A stretch of 64,000 nucleotides of DNA, taken from Mycobacterium sp. (GTDB taxonomy: Bacteria > Actinomycetota > Actinomycetes > Mycobacteriales > Mycobacteriaceae). The translations under genes were made by a program, and so were the position numbers. This document shows, in pieces, positions 44,273 to 52,956 of this stretch. The stretch lies in assembly GCA_025965975.1 (NCBI GenBank), contig JAOPVX010000188.1, positions 1 through 64,000 of the forward strand, written 5' to 3'. The stretch's first letter is position 1; every line of letters begins with the position of its first letter. The notes beneath the pieces are model-generated. The model did not search any database. It was not told where the DNA came from and saw only the letters and a program-made list of their open reading frames with translations.

Positions 44273-45031
44273 ATGACCCTGCAGATCAGCGACGACAACC
44301 GGGTGCGCACGCTCACCCTCAACCGGCCCGACGTGCTCAACGCATTCAACGAGGAGCTGTACGAGGCCACCACGATCGCGCTGCGGGAGGCGGCCACCGA
44401 TCCGGACGTGGCGGTCGTGCTGCTGACCGGCGCGGGAAGGGCGTTTTCTGCGGGCAACGACCTGAACGAGATGCAGAGGCGCATCACCGATCCCACGTTC
44501 AATGAGCAGGGCAGTCACTTCTCCGCGATGATCGATGCCCTCACCGACCTTCCCAAGCCACTGATCTGCGCGGTCAACGGCGTTGGAGTGGGCATCGGCG
44601 CAACCGTTCTCGGCTACGCGGATCTGGTGTTCATGTCATCGACGGCGCGGCTGAAGACGCCATTCACCAGCCTTGGCGTCGCGCCCGAGGCGGCATCGTC
44701 CTACCTCCTGCCACGGTTGATGGGCAGGCAGAATGCGGCTTGGCTGCTGATGTCGTCGGAGTGGGTCGACGCCGAGGAGGCACTCCGAATGGGTCTGGCG
44801 TGGAAAGTCTGCGAACCCGACGACCTGTTGCCACAGGCCCGACGGCACGCGGATATCCTCGCCTCCCGGCCAATTTCGAGCCTGATGGCGGTGAAACAGA
44901 CCATCGTCGAGCCGACCCGCGCGGAGATCGGCGCTGCGACCGCCAGAGAAATCGAGCACTTCGCAGAGTTGATGGGTGCCGCGGCGAATGCTGCGGCGCT
45001 TGCCGAGTTCGCCCAAAAGCGCACGAACTAG
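44273..45031 (+). CDS. Enoyl-CoA hydratase/isomerase family protein
   Basis: A 252-residue crotonase-fold protein. The oxyanion-hole sequence AFSAGNDL at about residue 62 and the second segment ICAVNGVGVGIGATVLGYADLVFMSS are typical; LGVAPEAASSYLLPRLMG contains one of the family's catalytic glutamate positions. ATG chosen with gaggagc upstream. It acts on an unsaturated acyl-CoA, substrate unknown. The phosphotransferase gene follows 5 bases later, so the two likely form an operon, as often seen in mycobacteria. Confidence 0.87.
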   Translation: MTLQISDDNRVRTLTLNRPDVLNAFNEELYEATTIALREAATDPDVAVVLLTGAGRAFSAGNDLNEMQRRITDPTFNEQGSHFSAMIDALTDLPKPLICAVNGVGVGIGATVLGYADLVFMSSTARLKTPFTSLGVAPEAASSYLLPRLMGRQNAAWLLMSSEWVDAEEALRMGLAWKVCEPDDLLPQARRHADILASRPISSLMAVKQTIVEPTRAEIGAATAREIEHFAELMGAAANAAALAEFAQKRTN

Positions 45032-45036
45032 CCGAC

Positions 45037-46113
45037 ATGGGCTCACGGTCCGCGCCGGCCGCACGCAGACGCCCCGCGGCGGACGAGATCGCGGCACGGC
45101 TCGAGCCGATCGCGCGCCAGAACATTGCCGGCGCCGCCCATGCGCGCATCGCCAATTGGCGCGCCTCCGACCGCGGCCTGTCCACCGAGACGTTCCTTTT
45201 CGACCTACAGCAGGACGGGGATGACGGGCCAACGACGGTGAAACGATTGGTGTTTCGGCGACCTCCCGCGGTCAGCCTTTACCCGGACTACGACCTTGCA
45301 CGTCAGGTGTTAGTGATGAACCGGCTGCGGGACACGCCGATCACCGTGCCGACCGTGTGCTGGTTGGACCGCGACGACAAGGACCTTGGTACGCCGTACT
45401 ACGTGATGGAGCAGGTGACGACGATCGGCACCGCGAGCGACTTCCCCTCGTATCACTCGACCGGCCTGTATTTCGACGCCACCCCCGAGCAGCGAGCCAC
45501 CATGTGGTGGGGCTGCCTGCAGGCCATCGCCGATGTCCACGCTCTTGACTGGCGCAGCCTTCGCCTTGACAAGCTGCTGATGCCGCAGCGGGGCGCGCAC
45601 CCGCTGGAACAGGTCGTCGCCTACTGCGCCGAGTTGCTGCTGTGGGGGTCGCCGGGCAGTCAGCGCCAGGAGCTCACCGATGCCGTGAAGTGGTTGCAGG
45701 ACAACATCTATGAGCCCGAACACCTCGTGCTGTGCTGGGGCGACAGCCGGCTGTCCAACATCCTGTACGGCCCACAATTCGAAGTCGCCGCGGTGGTGGA
45801 CTGGGAGATCGCCTTCATCGGTGACCACGAGGCCGATTTGGCGTGGATGCTATTCGTCGACTGGGCCTGCTCAGAGTACGAGGGCGTACCCCGCCTTGAC
45901 GGGACGCCGAGCCGGGCGGAAACCGTCGATCGCTACGAGCAATTGTCAGGTCGCGCAGTGCGAAACCTGCGTTACAACGAAGTGCTCGCGGCCGTCGAGC
46001 TCGGCATCCCGGTGTCGCGGCTGGAGACCAGGCTGCGCAACGAGGGAGTGCTTTCCGCCGATTTCGACTTGGCCGGGTTCTGCGTTGAACGAATCCGCCA
46101 GCTCTTGGGCTAG
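45037..46113 (+). CDS. Aminoglycoside phosphotransferase-fold kinase-like protein
   Basis: A 358-residue protein of the APH/choline kinase family. VKRLVFRRPP holds the ATP lysine, VLCWGDSRLSNILYG is the catalytic loop (the usual HGD is WGD, a variation seen in mycobacterial members such as Rv3168), and VVDWEIAFIGD is the metal motif. Such proteins may phosphorylate an acyl-chain or small-molecule hydroxyl; drug resistance is not implied. It is coupled by a 5-base gap to the enoyl-CoA hydratase gene and converges on the bfd gene immediately. Confidence 0.85.
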   Translation: MGSRSAPAARRRPAADEIAARLEPIARQNIAGAAHARIANWRASDRGLSTETFLFDLQQDGDDGPTTVKRLVFRRPPAVSLYPDYDLARQVLVMNRLRDTPITVPTVCWLDRDDKDLGTPYYVMEQVTTIGTASDFPSYHSTGLYFDATPEQRATMWWGCLQAIADVHALDWRSLRLDKLLMPQRGAHPLEQVVAYCAELLLWGSPGSQRQELTDAVKWLQDNIYEPEHLVLCWGDSRLSNILYGPQFEVAAVVDWEIAFIGDHEADLAWMLFVDWACSEYEGVPRLDGTPSRAETVDRYEQLSGRAVRNLRYNEVLAAVELGIPVSRLETRLRNEGVLSADFDLAGFCVERIRQLLG

Positions 46114-46311
46114 TCAGCGGCTCAAGGTTTCCGACGCGCAGCCGTTGACTCGATAGTGCGCTTCGATGATCCCCCGCAGGGTGCGCCTGCACCTCCCGCA
46201 CTCGCCGCCCGCGCCGCAGGCCTCGGCGATCTGCTTCGACGTTTTGGCGCCGTTGGCCACGACGTCGTTGACAACGTGGCTGGTGACTCCCGTACACAAG
46301 CAGACGAACAT
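46114..46311 (-). CDS. bfd: Bacterioferritin-associated ferredoxin (Bfd)
   Basis: A 65-residue [2Fe-2S] protein with four cysteines in the Bfd arrangement: CLC at residues 4-6 and CGRC at 38-41, with helix motif TSKQIAEACGAGGECGRCRRTL. In other bacteria Bfd passes electrons to bacterioferritin to release stored iron. bfrA lies about 0.9 kb away on the other strand. It begins 2 bases after the Rv1874-like stop, so both share a promoter that carries an IdeR-like box. The ATG is the only suitable start. Confidence 0.93.
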   Translation of the reverse strand: MFVCLCTGVTSHVVNDVVANGAKTSKQIAEACGAGGECGRCRRTLRGIIEAHYRVNGCASETLSR

Positions 46312-46313
46312 GA

Positions 46314-46946
46314 TCAGCCCTGCCCGTCGATGCTCATCAGGTGGGTGAACCTGCCGACGAATTGGGTGGGGTACTCGCCGAGGCCCGCGTGCGACATCCA
46401 CTCGGCGACGGCATCGGGGTGTTCGATCCAGTGCCTTGCGGTGGTCTCGTCCTCGATCTCCTGCAGGATCATCACTTCCCGCCCGTCGTCCAGCGCGCGG
46501 TATACCCAGATCTTGCGGATCCCTCCGCGCTTGAACCGCTCGGCTCCGTCGTGCACCTTGGCCATCAACGCAGAGACGTCCTCGACCGACGCCATCACCC
46601 CGACGACGACGCGGCCAACGTGGTCCTCGGGTGACGGCCCGAACAGGTCGACCTTCTCGACGACCTCACCGCCGAATATCGGCGGAATGTCGTCGGCGCC
46701 GGAGATGTCGAACCATTCGAATATCGCGGGGGAGCGCAATACGTCGCGAATTGAGCGGGCCTGGCGAATACCGATCGTCACCAATACCCGCCCTGGCTCC
46801 CAGATCGATGAATACAGAACGACATGATGGGCGCCGATTGACGCCAGCGGATCGCGATGCTTCTTGAGCCATGTCCACATCCGGTCGACATCGTCGACGC
46901 GGAAATCACACGCGAGGATGAGTGAGTGTAGATCGTACTCACCCAT
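46314..46946 (-). CDS. Rv1874-like dimeric alpha-beta-barrel type protein
   Basis: About 210 residues from the ATG preceded by aggaaa; a start 27 bases upstream has no ribosome site. It contains two similar halves (VLVTIGIRQARSIRDVLRSPAIFEWFDISG and VMILQEIEDETTARHWIEHPDAVAEWMSHAG), consistent with a duplicated ferredoxin-like barrel domain of the antibiotic-biosynthesis monooxygenase type. Position between Rv1875-like and bfrA homologues suggests equivalence to Rv1874 (recalled). Function unknown; the link to Bfd and an iron box suggests a role in iron metabolism. Confidence 0.75.
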   Translation of the reverse strand: MGEYDLHSLILACDFRVDDVDRMWTWLKKHRDPLASIGAHHVVLYSSIWEPGRVLVTIGIRQARSIRDVLRSPAIFEWFDISGADDIPPIFGGEVVEKVDLFGPSPEDHVGRVVVGVMASVEDVSALMAKVHDGAERFKRGGIRKIWVYRALDDGREVMILQEIEDETTARHWIEHPDAVAEWMSHAGLGEYPTQFVGRFTHLMSIDGQG

Positions 46947-46979
46947 GGTTTCCTGCCTGTCGGGAGCGGCCACTAACTG

Positions 46980-46998
46980 TTAGCGCAGTCTAACCTTA
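46980..46998 (-). promoter_or_regulatory. IdeR-type iron box
   Basis: TTAGCGCAGTCTAACCTTA agrees with the 19-base IdeR consensus (TTAGGTTAGGCTAACCTAA) at 14 of 19 positions, including the strong TTAG and CTAACCT halves. It lies 33 bases upstream of the ATG of the Rv1874-like gene and about 200 bases from the bfrA start, so it may regulate one or both directions. In M. tuberculosis the bfrA promoter is IdeR-activated. Confidence 0.6.
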
Positions 46999-47195
46999 CT
47001 TAGCCTAGGCAGTCCACCATCGGTAGCCCGCGATGATGCCGGAGCCGAAGTTGGTTGGCAGAGCAGGCGAAACACGCCGTCATCGGGTTTGAAGTAGTCG
47101 CTAGCGCCCAACTGCTGCACTAGATTGGACTCGCGTGGCAGACGTGACACTTGACCGATACTTGACCAGCCCCTCAAGGTTCTTAGGAGCGATCC

Positions 47196-47681
47196 ATGCA
47201 AGGTGACCCCGACGTTTTGAAACTGCTCAATGAGCAGTTGACAAGCGAACTCACGGCCATCAACCAGTATTTCCTGCATTCCAAGATGCAGGCGAATTGG
47301 GGATTCACCGAGATCGCCGAGCATACCCGCAAAGAATCGTTCGAGGAAATGCAGCACGCGGAGGAAATCACCGACCGCATCCTGATTTTGGACGGGCTGC
47401 CGAATTATCAGCGCCTTTTTTCGCTGCGGGTCGGTCAGACTCTGCGCGAACAGTTTGAAGCCGACCTTGCCATCGAGTACGAGGTGATGGCGCGGCTGAA
47501 GCCAGGCATCGTCATGTGCCGCGAGAAGGAAGACGCCACCACGGCGAACCTGTTCGAGAAGATCCTCGCCGACGAAGAGGATCACATCGACTACCTCGAG
47601 ACCCAGCTGCAGCTGATGGACAAGCTCGGCGAGCAGCTCTACCTCGCGCAGTGCGTGTCGCGGCCGCCGACGTCGCTTTAG
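47196..47681 (+). CDS. bfrA: Bacterioferritin BfrA
   Basis: A 161-residue bacterioferritin that matches M. tuberculosis BfrA (159 residues) almost throughout. It has the ferroxidase ligands Glu18, Glu51, His54, Glu94, Glu127 and His130 and the heme-ligand Met52. It assembles into 24-subunit shells that oxidise and store iron. Ribosome site ttaggag precedes the ATG. The bfd gene lies on the other side of the divergent promoter region, so storage and release proteins are adjacent and probably regulated together. Confidence 0.97.
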   Translation: MQGDPDVLKLLNEQLTSELTAINQYFLHSKMQANWGFTEIAEHTRKESFEEMQHAEEITDRILILDGLPNYQRLFSLRVGQTLREQFEADLAIEYEVMARLKPGIVMCREKEDATTANLFEKILADEEDHIDYLETQLQLMDKLGEQLYLAQCVSRPPTSL

Positions 47682-47732
47682 GGCAGCCGCGCCGGTTACC
47701 TGCGCCGGATCGGCCCACCGTGCGACCGCGGT

Positions 47733-47770
47733 AACTCTTCTAGCTTGTCTAACGATATGGCTAGAGAGTT
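47733..47770. promoter_or_regulatory. Long inverted repeat in the leader of the MFS exporter
   Basis: AACTCTTCTAGC on the left is mirrored by GCTAGAGAGTT on the right (one extra T), around a 15-base centre. It ends 18 bases before the exporter start codon. It could be a repressor operator or a 5'-leader hairpin. The regulator gene is not adjacent. Confidence 0.5.
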
Positions 47771-47788
47771 CGACGACGGAAGGCAGCT

Positions 47789-49843
47789 ATGACGAGTACG
47801 GCAGCGACGGTCACTGCCGAGGATCCCGAATCCGGCAGTGCCATGATCGGTCCCCAGCGCCGCAACTTCATCTTTGTTGCGGTGCTGCTCGGCATGCTTT
47901 TGGCCGCGCTTGACCAGACTATTGTCGCCACCGCGCTGCCCACGGTGGTGGCGGACCTCGGCGGTGCCGGCCACCAGTCCTGGGTGGTGACCAGCTATCT
48001 ACTGGCCTCGACGATCGTCACCGCGATCGTTGGCAAGCTCGGCGACTTGTTCGGCCGCAAGTTCGTCTTCGCCGCGGCAGTGGTGTTTTTCTTGGCCGGC
48101 TCGATACTGTGCGGGCTGGCGGGCTCGATGACCATGCTGGTGGCGTCGCGAGCACTGCAGGGCATCGGCGGCGGCGCCATCATGGTGACGGCCACGGCGC
48201 TGATCGGTGAGGTCATCCCGCTGCGCGATCGCGGCCGGTATCAAGGCGCCCTTGGTGCGGTGTTCGGCGTCACGACGGTGGTCGGACCGCTGCTCGGCGG
48301 CTTCTTCACCGACCATCTCAGCTGGCGCTGGGCGTTCTGGATCAACGTTCCGGTGGCCGTCGTGGTCTTCGTCGTAGCCATTCTGACGATCCCGGCGCTG
48401 GGCAAGACCACGCGCCCCGTCATCGACTACGCCGGCATCGTGTTCGTCGGCCTCGGCGCGTCCGGCCTCACGCTGGCCACCAGCTGGGGCGGCGGGGAAT
48501 ACGCGTGGAGTTCGCCGGTGATCATCGGGCTGTTCGTCGCTTCGGCCGCCGCGCTGGCTCTTTTCGTGTGGGTGGAACGCCGTGCGGCAGAACCGATCCT
48601 GCCAATCCGGCTGTTCCGCAGTCCGGTGTTCACGGTGTGCTGCATGCTGTCGTTCATTGTCGGGTTCGCGATGCTTGGCGCGTTGACGTTCCTGCCCACC
48701 TTCATGCAGTTCGTCGACGGGGTGTCGGCGACGGTGTCGGGGCTGCGGACGCTGCCGATGGTCGCGGGCCTGCTGCTGACATCGATGGGCAGCGGCGTGA
48801 TCGTGAGCCGCACCGGCCGCTACAAGATCTTCCCGGTCGTCGGGACCGCGGTGATGCTCGCCGGCTTTGTGCTGTTGTCGCGGATGGATGCCGCTACACC
48901 GATGCTGGTGCAGTCGCTGTATCTGTTCATCCTCGGCACCGGGATCGGAATGTGCATGCAGGTGCTCATCCTGATCGTGCAGAACACATCGAGCTTCGCC
49001 GATCTCGGGGTCGCGACGTCCGGCGTCACGTTCTTCCGGACCATCGGAAGTTCGTTCGGCGCAGCGATTTTCGGGTCGCTGTTCACGAACTTCCTCGGCA
49101 GCAGAATCGGTCCGGCGCTGGCGGCGGGCGGGGCACCCCCTGCGGCGGCGCGGTCCCCGCAGGTGTTGCACCAGCTACCCCACGACGTCGCCGCGCCGAT
49201 CGTCAACGCCTACGCGGATTCCCTTGGCATGGTGTTCCTGTGCGCGGCCCCGGTGGCCTTCGTCGGGTTCATCGTGGCGCTGTTGCTCAAAGAGGTCCCG
49301 CTGCGCGAGATGGACGCCGTCTCGGCCGGCGATCTCGGCGAGGGGTTCGGCATGCCAGGAACCGAATCACCCGACAAGGTGCTTGAGATCGCCATCGGCC
49401 GGATGATGCGCCACTCACCGGAGATCAGGCTGCGCAACATCTGCGAAAAGCCCGGCTGTGACCTCGACGTGGCGCGGTTGTGGGCGCTGATCCAGATCTA
49501 TCGGAACAACCAGGTATTCGGGTCGGCGCGGCTGACCGACATGGCGGACCGCCTTCGGGTGCCGTGCGAGGTGCTCGAGCCGACGTTCGATCGGCTGGTC
49601 GACACCGGCTACGCGCTGCGCACGGGTGATCTGCTGTGGCTGACCCAGGCGGGCGCCAAGCAGGTCGACGCGGTCTCGTCGGCATTGATCAACCGGATCG
49701 TCGAGAAGCTGGCCTCCTCACCGACGTTCGAAGGACTCCCGGACCGCGCCGCGGTGGAGGCGGCGCTTGAGCGCATCGCACACCGGGTGCTTGTGCAGCG
49801 GGACTGGGCCGACGAGCCGGCACAGCTCGCGGCCGCCAGCTGA
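47789..49843 (+). CDS. DHA2-type MFS drug exporter with C-terminal winged-helix domain (Rv1877-like)
   Basis: A 684-residue protein: 14 transmembrane helices of the DHA2/EmrB group (residues about 25-505), with ALDQTIVATALPTVV in the first helix and GRKFVFAAAVVFFL and WRWAFWINVP loops, then a cytoplasmic C-terminal domain of about 150 residues that has a MarR-like winged-helix appearance (FGSARLTDMADRLRVPCEVLEPTFDRLVDTGYALRTGDLLWLTQAGAKQV). It probably exports hydrophobic drugs or metabolites by proton antiport. Length and position match Rv1877 (recalled). It begins 107 bases after bfrA, with an inverted repeat in the leader. Confidence 0.92.
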   Translation: MTSTAATVTAEDPESGSAMIGPQRRNFIFVAVLLGMLLAALDQTIVATALPTVVADLGGAGHQSWVVTSYLLASTIVTAIVGKLGDLFGRKFVFAAAVVFFLAGSILCGLAGSMTMLVASRALQGIGGGAIMVTATALIGEVIPLRDRGRYQGALGAVFGVTTVVGPLLGGFFTDHLSWRWAFWINVPVAVVVFVVAILTIPALGKTTRPVIDYAGIVFVGLGASGLTLATSWGGGEYAWSSPVIIGLFVASAAALALFVWVERRAAEPILPIRLFRSPVFTVCCMLSFIVGFAMLGALTFLPTFMQFVDGVSATVSGLRTLPMVAGLLLTSMGSGVIVSRTGRYKIFPVVGTAVMLAGFVLLSRMDAATPMLVQSLYLFILGTGIGMCMQVLILIVQNTSSFADLGVATSGVTFFRTIGSSFGAAIFGSLFTNFLGSRIGPALAAGGAPPAAARSPQVLHQLPHDVAAPIVNAYADSLGMVFLCAAPVAFVGFIVALLLKEVPLREMDAVSAGDLGEGFGMPGTESPDKVLEIAIGRMMRHSPEIRLRNICEKPGCDLDVARLWALIQIYRNNQVFGSARLTDMADRLRVPCEVLEPTFDRLVDTGYALRTGDLLWLTQAGAKQVDAVSSALINRIVEKLASSPTFEGLPDRAAVEAALERIAHRVLVQRDWADEPAQLAAAS

Positions 49844-49862
49844 ACTACCAGCTCTTTTGGCG

Positions 49863-49883
49863 CACGTTCTAGAACGTGTTCCA
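49863..49883. promoter_or_regulatory. Overlapping palindrome and KstR-type box before the AhpD-like gene
   Basis: CACGTTCTAGAACGTG (49863-49878) is a perfect 16-bp palindrome, and TAGAACGTGTTCCA (49870-49883) fits the KstR pattern TnnAACnnGTTnnA. Three alternating GTTC/GAAC half-sites therefore overlap. The element lies 31 bases upstream of the AhpD-like ATG and after the exporter stop. Confidence 0.6.
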
Positions 49884-49913
49884 ATTCTTGACGGCCCGGC
49901 GTACGATTCCGCC

Positions 49914-50396
49914 ATGAGTCGAATTGGACCCTTTGCCGACGATGACGCCGCTGCCTGGGTGGTGAAGTCTCCCGACATCGGAGTCGCGATGGCCGGTTAC
50001 ACGAACGCTGTCTACACCAAGAACCGATTGCCGCTGCGGGTCCGAGAATTGGCCCGCATGGTGATCGCGCTCGACAACGAATGCGTGGTGTGCCAGAACA
50101 CTCGCGACTCGGATGGCATCGCGGCAGGCGTCGACGAGGACCTCTACGACCATGCTGCCGAATGGCGGACGTGGCCCGGGTACAGCGCGCAAGAGCGCGT
50201 TGCCGCGGAGTTCGCCGAACGGTTCGCCAGCGATCACACCGGCCTGCGCGACGACGAGGACTTCTGGGCGCGCTGCCGCGAGCAGTTCGACGACGAACTG
50301 CTGACGGACCTTGCTCTGTCCTGTGCCATGTGGCTTGGCATGGGCCGGATGCTGCGCACGCTCGACATCGGCCAGAGCTGCAAGATCACGCTTTGA
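49914..50396 (+). CDS. Carboxymuconolactone decarboxylase/AhpD-like protein
   Basis: A 160-residue protein of the AhpD-like fold: LPLRVRELARMVIALDNECVVCQNTRDSDGIAAGV carries the CxxC (C-V-V-C) pair and family histidine position is replaced by arginine-aspartate. Such proteins either decarboxylate muconolactone or act as thiol peroxidase partners. No peroxiredoxin gene is near. A KstR-like box lies upstream, so a link to sterol or fatty acid metabolism is possible. ATG chosen because the upstream frame overlaps the exporter. Confidence 0.85.
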   Translation: MSRIGPFADDDAAAWVVKSPDIGVAMAGYTNAVYTKNRLPLRVRELARMVIALDNECVVCQNTRDSDGIAAGVDEDLYDHAAEWRTWPGYSAQERVAAEFAERFASDHTGLRDDEDFWARCREQFDDELLTDLALSCAMWLGMGRMLRTLDIGQSCKITL

Positions 50397-50485
50397 CGTG
50401 CTCCTGGCCTTGATGACCGGGTGGCCGACTGCAGGCCCGTCCGTCTCGAGCAAGAGAGCTGTAATTCACGCCGCCACATTGGACA

Positions 50486-51847
50486 ATGACTGCCATGGCA
50501 GCCAAACCCCTCGCAGCAGCGGCGATCGCCCAGCTGGAGGCCGACGGGGTCGCCACGCTGATCGGCACGGTCGTCAACGCGGCCGGGCTCACGCATGCCA
50601 AAACGGTTCCGCTCCGGCGGATGAGCACATTCGCCGATCCCGGACTCGGTGCGAGTCCGGTCTGGCACGTCTTCGCTATCGACCAGGTGGGCATCGTGTT
50701 CGGCGATGCCATCGGCGTGGTGGGGGACCAGCGGATCCGCATCGACCTGAGCGGGCTGCGGATCCTCGGTGACGGATTGGCTTGGGCTCCTGGCGCTTTC
50801 TTCAATCAGGACGGTTCGGCTGACCCGTATTGCAGCCGCGGCGTGCTGCACCGGGTCGAGAAGCGGTTGTCGAAAGCCGGCATCGAAGCGGTGGTCGGCC
50901 ATGAGGTGGAGTTCGTCCTCGTCGGCCCCGACGGCAGCGCACTGCCGTCACACATGTGGGCACAGTACGGCCTGGCCGGGGTGCTCGAGTTCGAAGGGTT
51001 CGTGCGGGACGTCACCGACGCCGCGACCAGCTCCGGTGTAGCGATCGAACAATTCCACCCGGAGTACGGCGTGAACCAGTTCGAGATCTCGCTGTCCCCG
51101 CAGTCACCCGTTGCGGCAGCCGACCAACTGGTGCTGACGCGCATCATCATCGGCAGGCTGGCCCGGCGCTACGGGCTGCGAGTGAGCCTGTCACCAGTAC
51201 CGTTCGCGGACAGCGTCGGATCGGGTTCGCATCAGCACTTTTCGATGAAACGCGGCGAGACTTCATTGTTCTCCGACGGATCGGGGGCGGCAGGCATGAC
51301 TTCGGACGGGGAGTCCGCCGTCGCCGGACTCCTCGCGGGCCTGGCCGGCGCGCAGGGCATATTGTGCGGCTCCGTCGTGTCGGGACTGCGGATGCAGCCG
51401 GGTCATTGGTCGGGGGCATATGTCTGCTGGGGCACGGAAAACCGGGAAGCCGCTGTGCGATTCCTGATGGGCGGACCGAGCAATCCACACGGCGCGAACG
51501 TCGAGGTGAAGGTCATCGATCCGTCGGCCAATCCGTACTACGCGACCGCGGCAATACTTGGGCTCGCGGTTGACGGCATCGAACGCAGCATGCCGCTGCC
51601 GCCAGAGACGACCGTCGACCCCGCCAAACTCACCGACGACCAACGCAAGCAGGCCGGCATCAAGCTGCTGGCCTCCAGCCAGGCGGAGGCGCTCGATGCG
51701 CTTGACCAATCCGCCTTGTTGCGAGGCATTCTCGGCGACGAGCCGGTCGACGCTGTGATCGCGGTGCGACGCTACGAGCAGGAGAACTTCAGCCACCTGA
51801 GCCCCGACGAACTGGCCGAGAAGTTCCGTCTGGCCTGGAGCGTATGA
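50486..51847 (+). CDS. glnA3: Glutamine synthetase-like enzyme GlnA3
   Basis: A 453-residue glutamine-synthetase-family enzyme like mycobacterial GlnA3 (Rv1878, about 450 residues). VVGHEVEFVLVGPDG corresponds to the GS metal glutamate region, GSGSHQHFSM to the ammonia/metal histidine loop, and NPYYATAAILGLAVDG to the C-terminal glutamate part. In related actinobacteria GlnA3 acts on polyamines or another amine rather than being the main assimilatory enzyme, so it may be a gamma-glutamyl ligase. The stop overlaps the amidohydrolase start (ATGA), suggesting a two-step pathway. Confidence 0.92.
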   Translation: MTAMAAKPLAAAAIAQLEADGVATLIGTVVNAAGLTHAKTVPLRRMSTFADPGLGASPVWHVFAIDQVGIVFGDAIGVVGDQRIRIDLSGLRILGDGLAWAPGAFFNQDGSADPYCSRGVLHRVEKRLSKAGIEAVVGHEVEFVLVGPDGSALPSHMWAQYGLAGVLEFEGFVRDVTDAATSSGVAIEQFHPEYGVNQFEISLSPQSPVAAADQLVLTRIIIGRLARRYGLRVSLSPVPFADSVGSGSHQHFSMKRGETSLFSDGSGAAGMTSDGESAVAGLLAGLAGAQGILCGSVVSGLRMQPGHWSGAYVCWGTENREAAVRFLMGGPSNPHGANVEVKVIDPSANPYYATAAILGLAVDGIERSMPLPPETTVDPAKLTDDQRKQAGIKLLASSQAEALDALDQSALLRGILGDEPVDAVIAVRRYEQENFSHLSPDELAEKFRLAWSV

Positions 51848-52956
51848 GTGTGTCGGCGCTGGCGAGTCACATCGACAGCGTCGCGCTGATCGATCACCAC
51901 ATGCACGGCTGCTCGCTGCGGGCTGGTGATCGCCACCGGTTTGAAAACGGGCTCAACGAAGCCAATGTCGAACCGCTGGCCGACTTCGATTCGGCGTTCG
52001 ACACACAGATCGGCTTCGCGGTGCGGGCCCACTGTGCTCCGCTGCTCGGGTTGCCGCGTTACGCCGACGCGGACGCCTACTGGAATCGTCGCAGCGAGCT
52101 GGCCGAGTGCGAGCTTGCCCGGCTGTTCCTCTCGGAAGCCAAGGTGTCCGACTGGCTGGTGGACACCGGATTCGCCAGTGGCGTTGCTGATCTCGATGCG
52201 CTGGCGGACCTGTCGGTCGGGCGTGTCCACGAGATCGTCCGATTGGAGTCGGTGGCCCAAGAGGCCATTGAGGCATCCGACGACTACGCGACGGCGTTCG
52301 CCCGACTCCTTCACGAGCGGGCGAAGACCGCGATCGCCACCAAGTCGATACTGGCCTACCGAGGCGGATTCGACGGCGATCTGAGCGCGCCCTCACCCGC
52401 CGAGGTGGCCGCAGCGGCGCAGCGATGGCGGGACAGAGGAGGCACCCGACTGACCGACCGGGTGCTGCTGCGCTTCGGCCTCCATGAGGCCCTGCGCTTG
52501 ACTATGCCGCTGCAGTTTCACGTCGGCTTCGGCGACCGCGACTGCGATCTGCACAGAGCGAATCCGCTGTATCTGCTGGACTTTCTGCGAGTCAGCGGTG
52601 ACACACCGATCATGCTGCTGCACTGCTATCCGTATGAGCGGGAGGCCGGCTATCTGGCGCAGGCATTCAACAACGTCTACCTCGACGGCGGGCTGGCAAT
52701 CAACTACCTCGGCGCGCGCTCGGCATCATTCATCGGCCGCTTGCTGGAGATGGCGCCCTTCCGCAAGATCCTGTACTCCTCGGACGGATTCGGTCCGGCC
52801 GAACTGCACTATCTCGGAGCGCGGCTGTGGCGCAACGGAATCCGGGACACTCTGCAGGGGTTCGTCGACGCCGGCGAATGGAGTGAGGCCGACGCGGTCC
52901 GTGTCGTCGACCTGATCGCCCGAGACAACGCGCGGCGCGTGTACGGGCTCTGCTGA
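51844..52956 (+). CDS. TIM-barrel amidohydrolase (Rv1879-like)
   Basis: A 370-residue amidohydrolase-2-type protein. IDHHMHGCSL at residues 16-25 carries the metal histidines, LQFHVGFGDRDCDLHRANP the later metal region, and FRKILYSSDGFGPAELHYLGA the final aspartate. The gene is translationally coupled to glnA3, the same pair seen as Rv1878-Rv1879 (recalled). It may hydrolyse a gamma-glutamyl amide or another amide; the substrate is unknown. It converges on the D-aminoacylase-like gene with no gap. Confidence 0.87.
   Translation: MSVSALASHIDSVALIDHHMHGCSLRAGDRHRFENGLNEANVEPLADFDSAFDTQIGFAVRAHCAPLLGLPRYADADAYWNRRSELAECELARLFLSEAKVSDWLVDTGFASGVADLDALADLSVGRVHEIVRLESVAQEAIEASDDYATAFARLLHERAKTAIATKSILAYRGGFDGDLSAPSPAEVAAAAQRWRDRGGTRLTDRVLLRFGLHEALRLTMPLQFHVGFGDRDCDLHRANPLYLLDFLRVSGDTPIMLLHCYPYEREAGYLAQAFNNVYLDGGLAINYLGARSASFIGRLLEMAPFRKILYSSDGFGPAELHYLGARLWRNGIRDTLQGFVDAGEWSEADAVRVVDLIARDNARRVYGLC

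Noticed and set aside
46980-47585. Minus-strand open frame opposite bfrA
   Set aside because: It is antisense to a near-identical bfrA homologue and its translation has no family features.
47999-49171. Long minus-strand open frame of 390 codons
   Set aside because: It is opposite the exporter gene, has low-complexity Arg/His/Gln-rich translation and no domain; it is a shadow of GC-rich coding DNA.
49888-49907. Sigma-70-like promoter TTGACG with TACGAT
   Set aside because: The spacing between the two hexamers is only 8 bases, too short for a functional pair.
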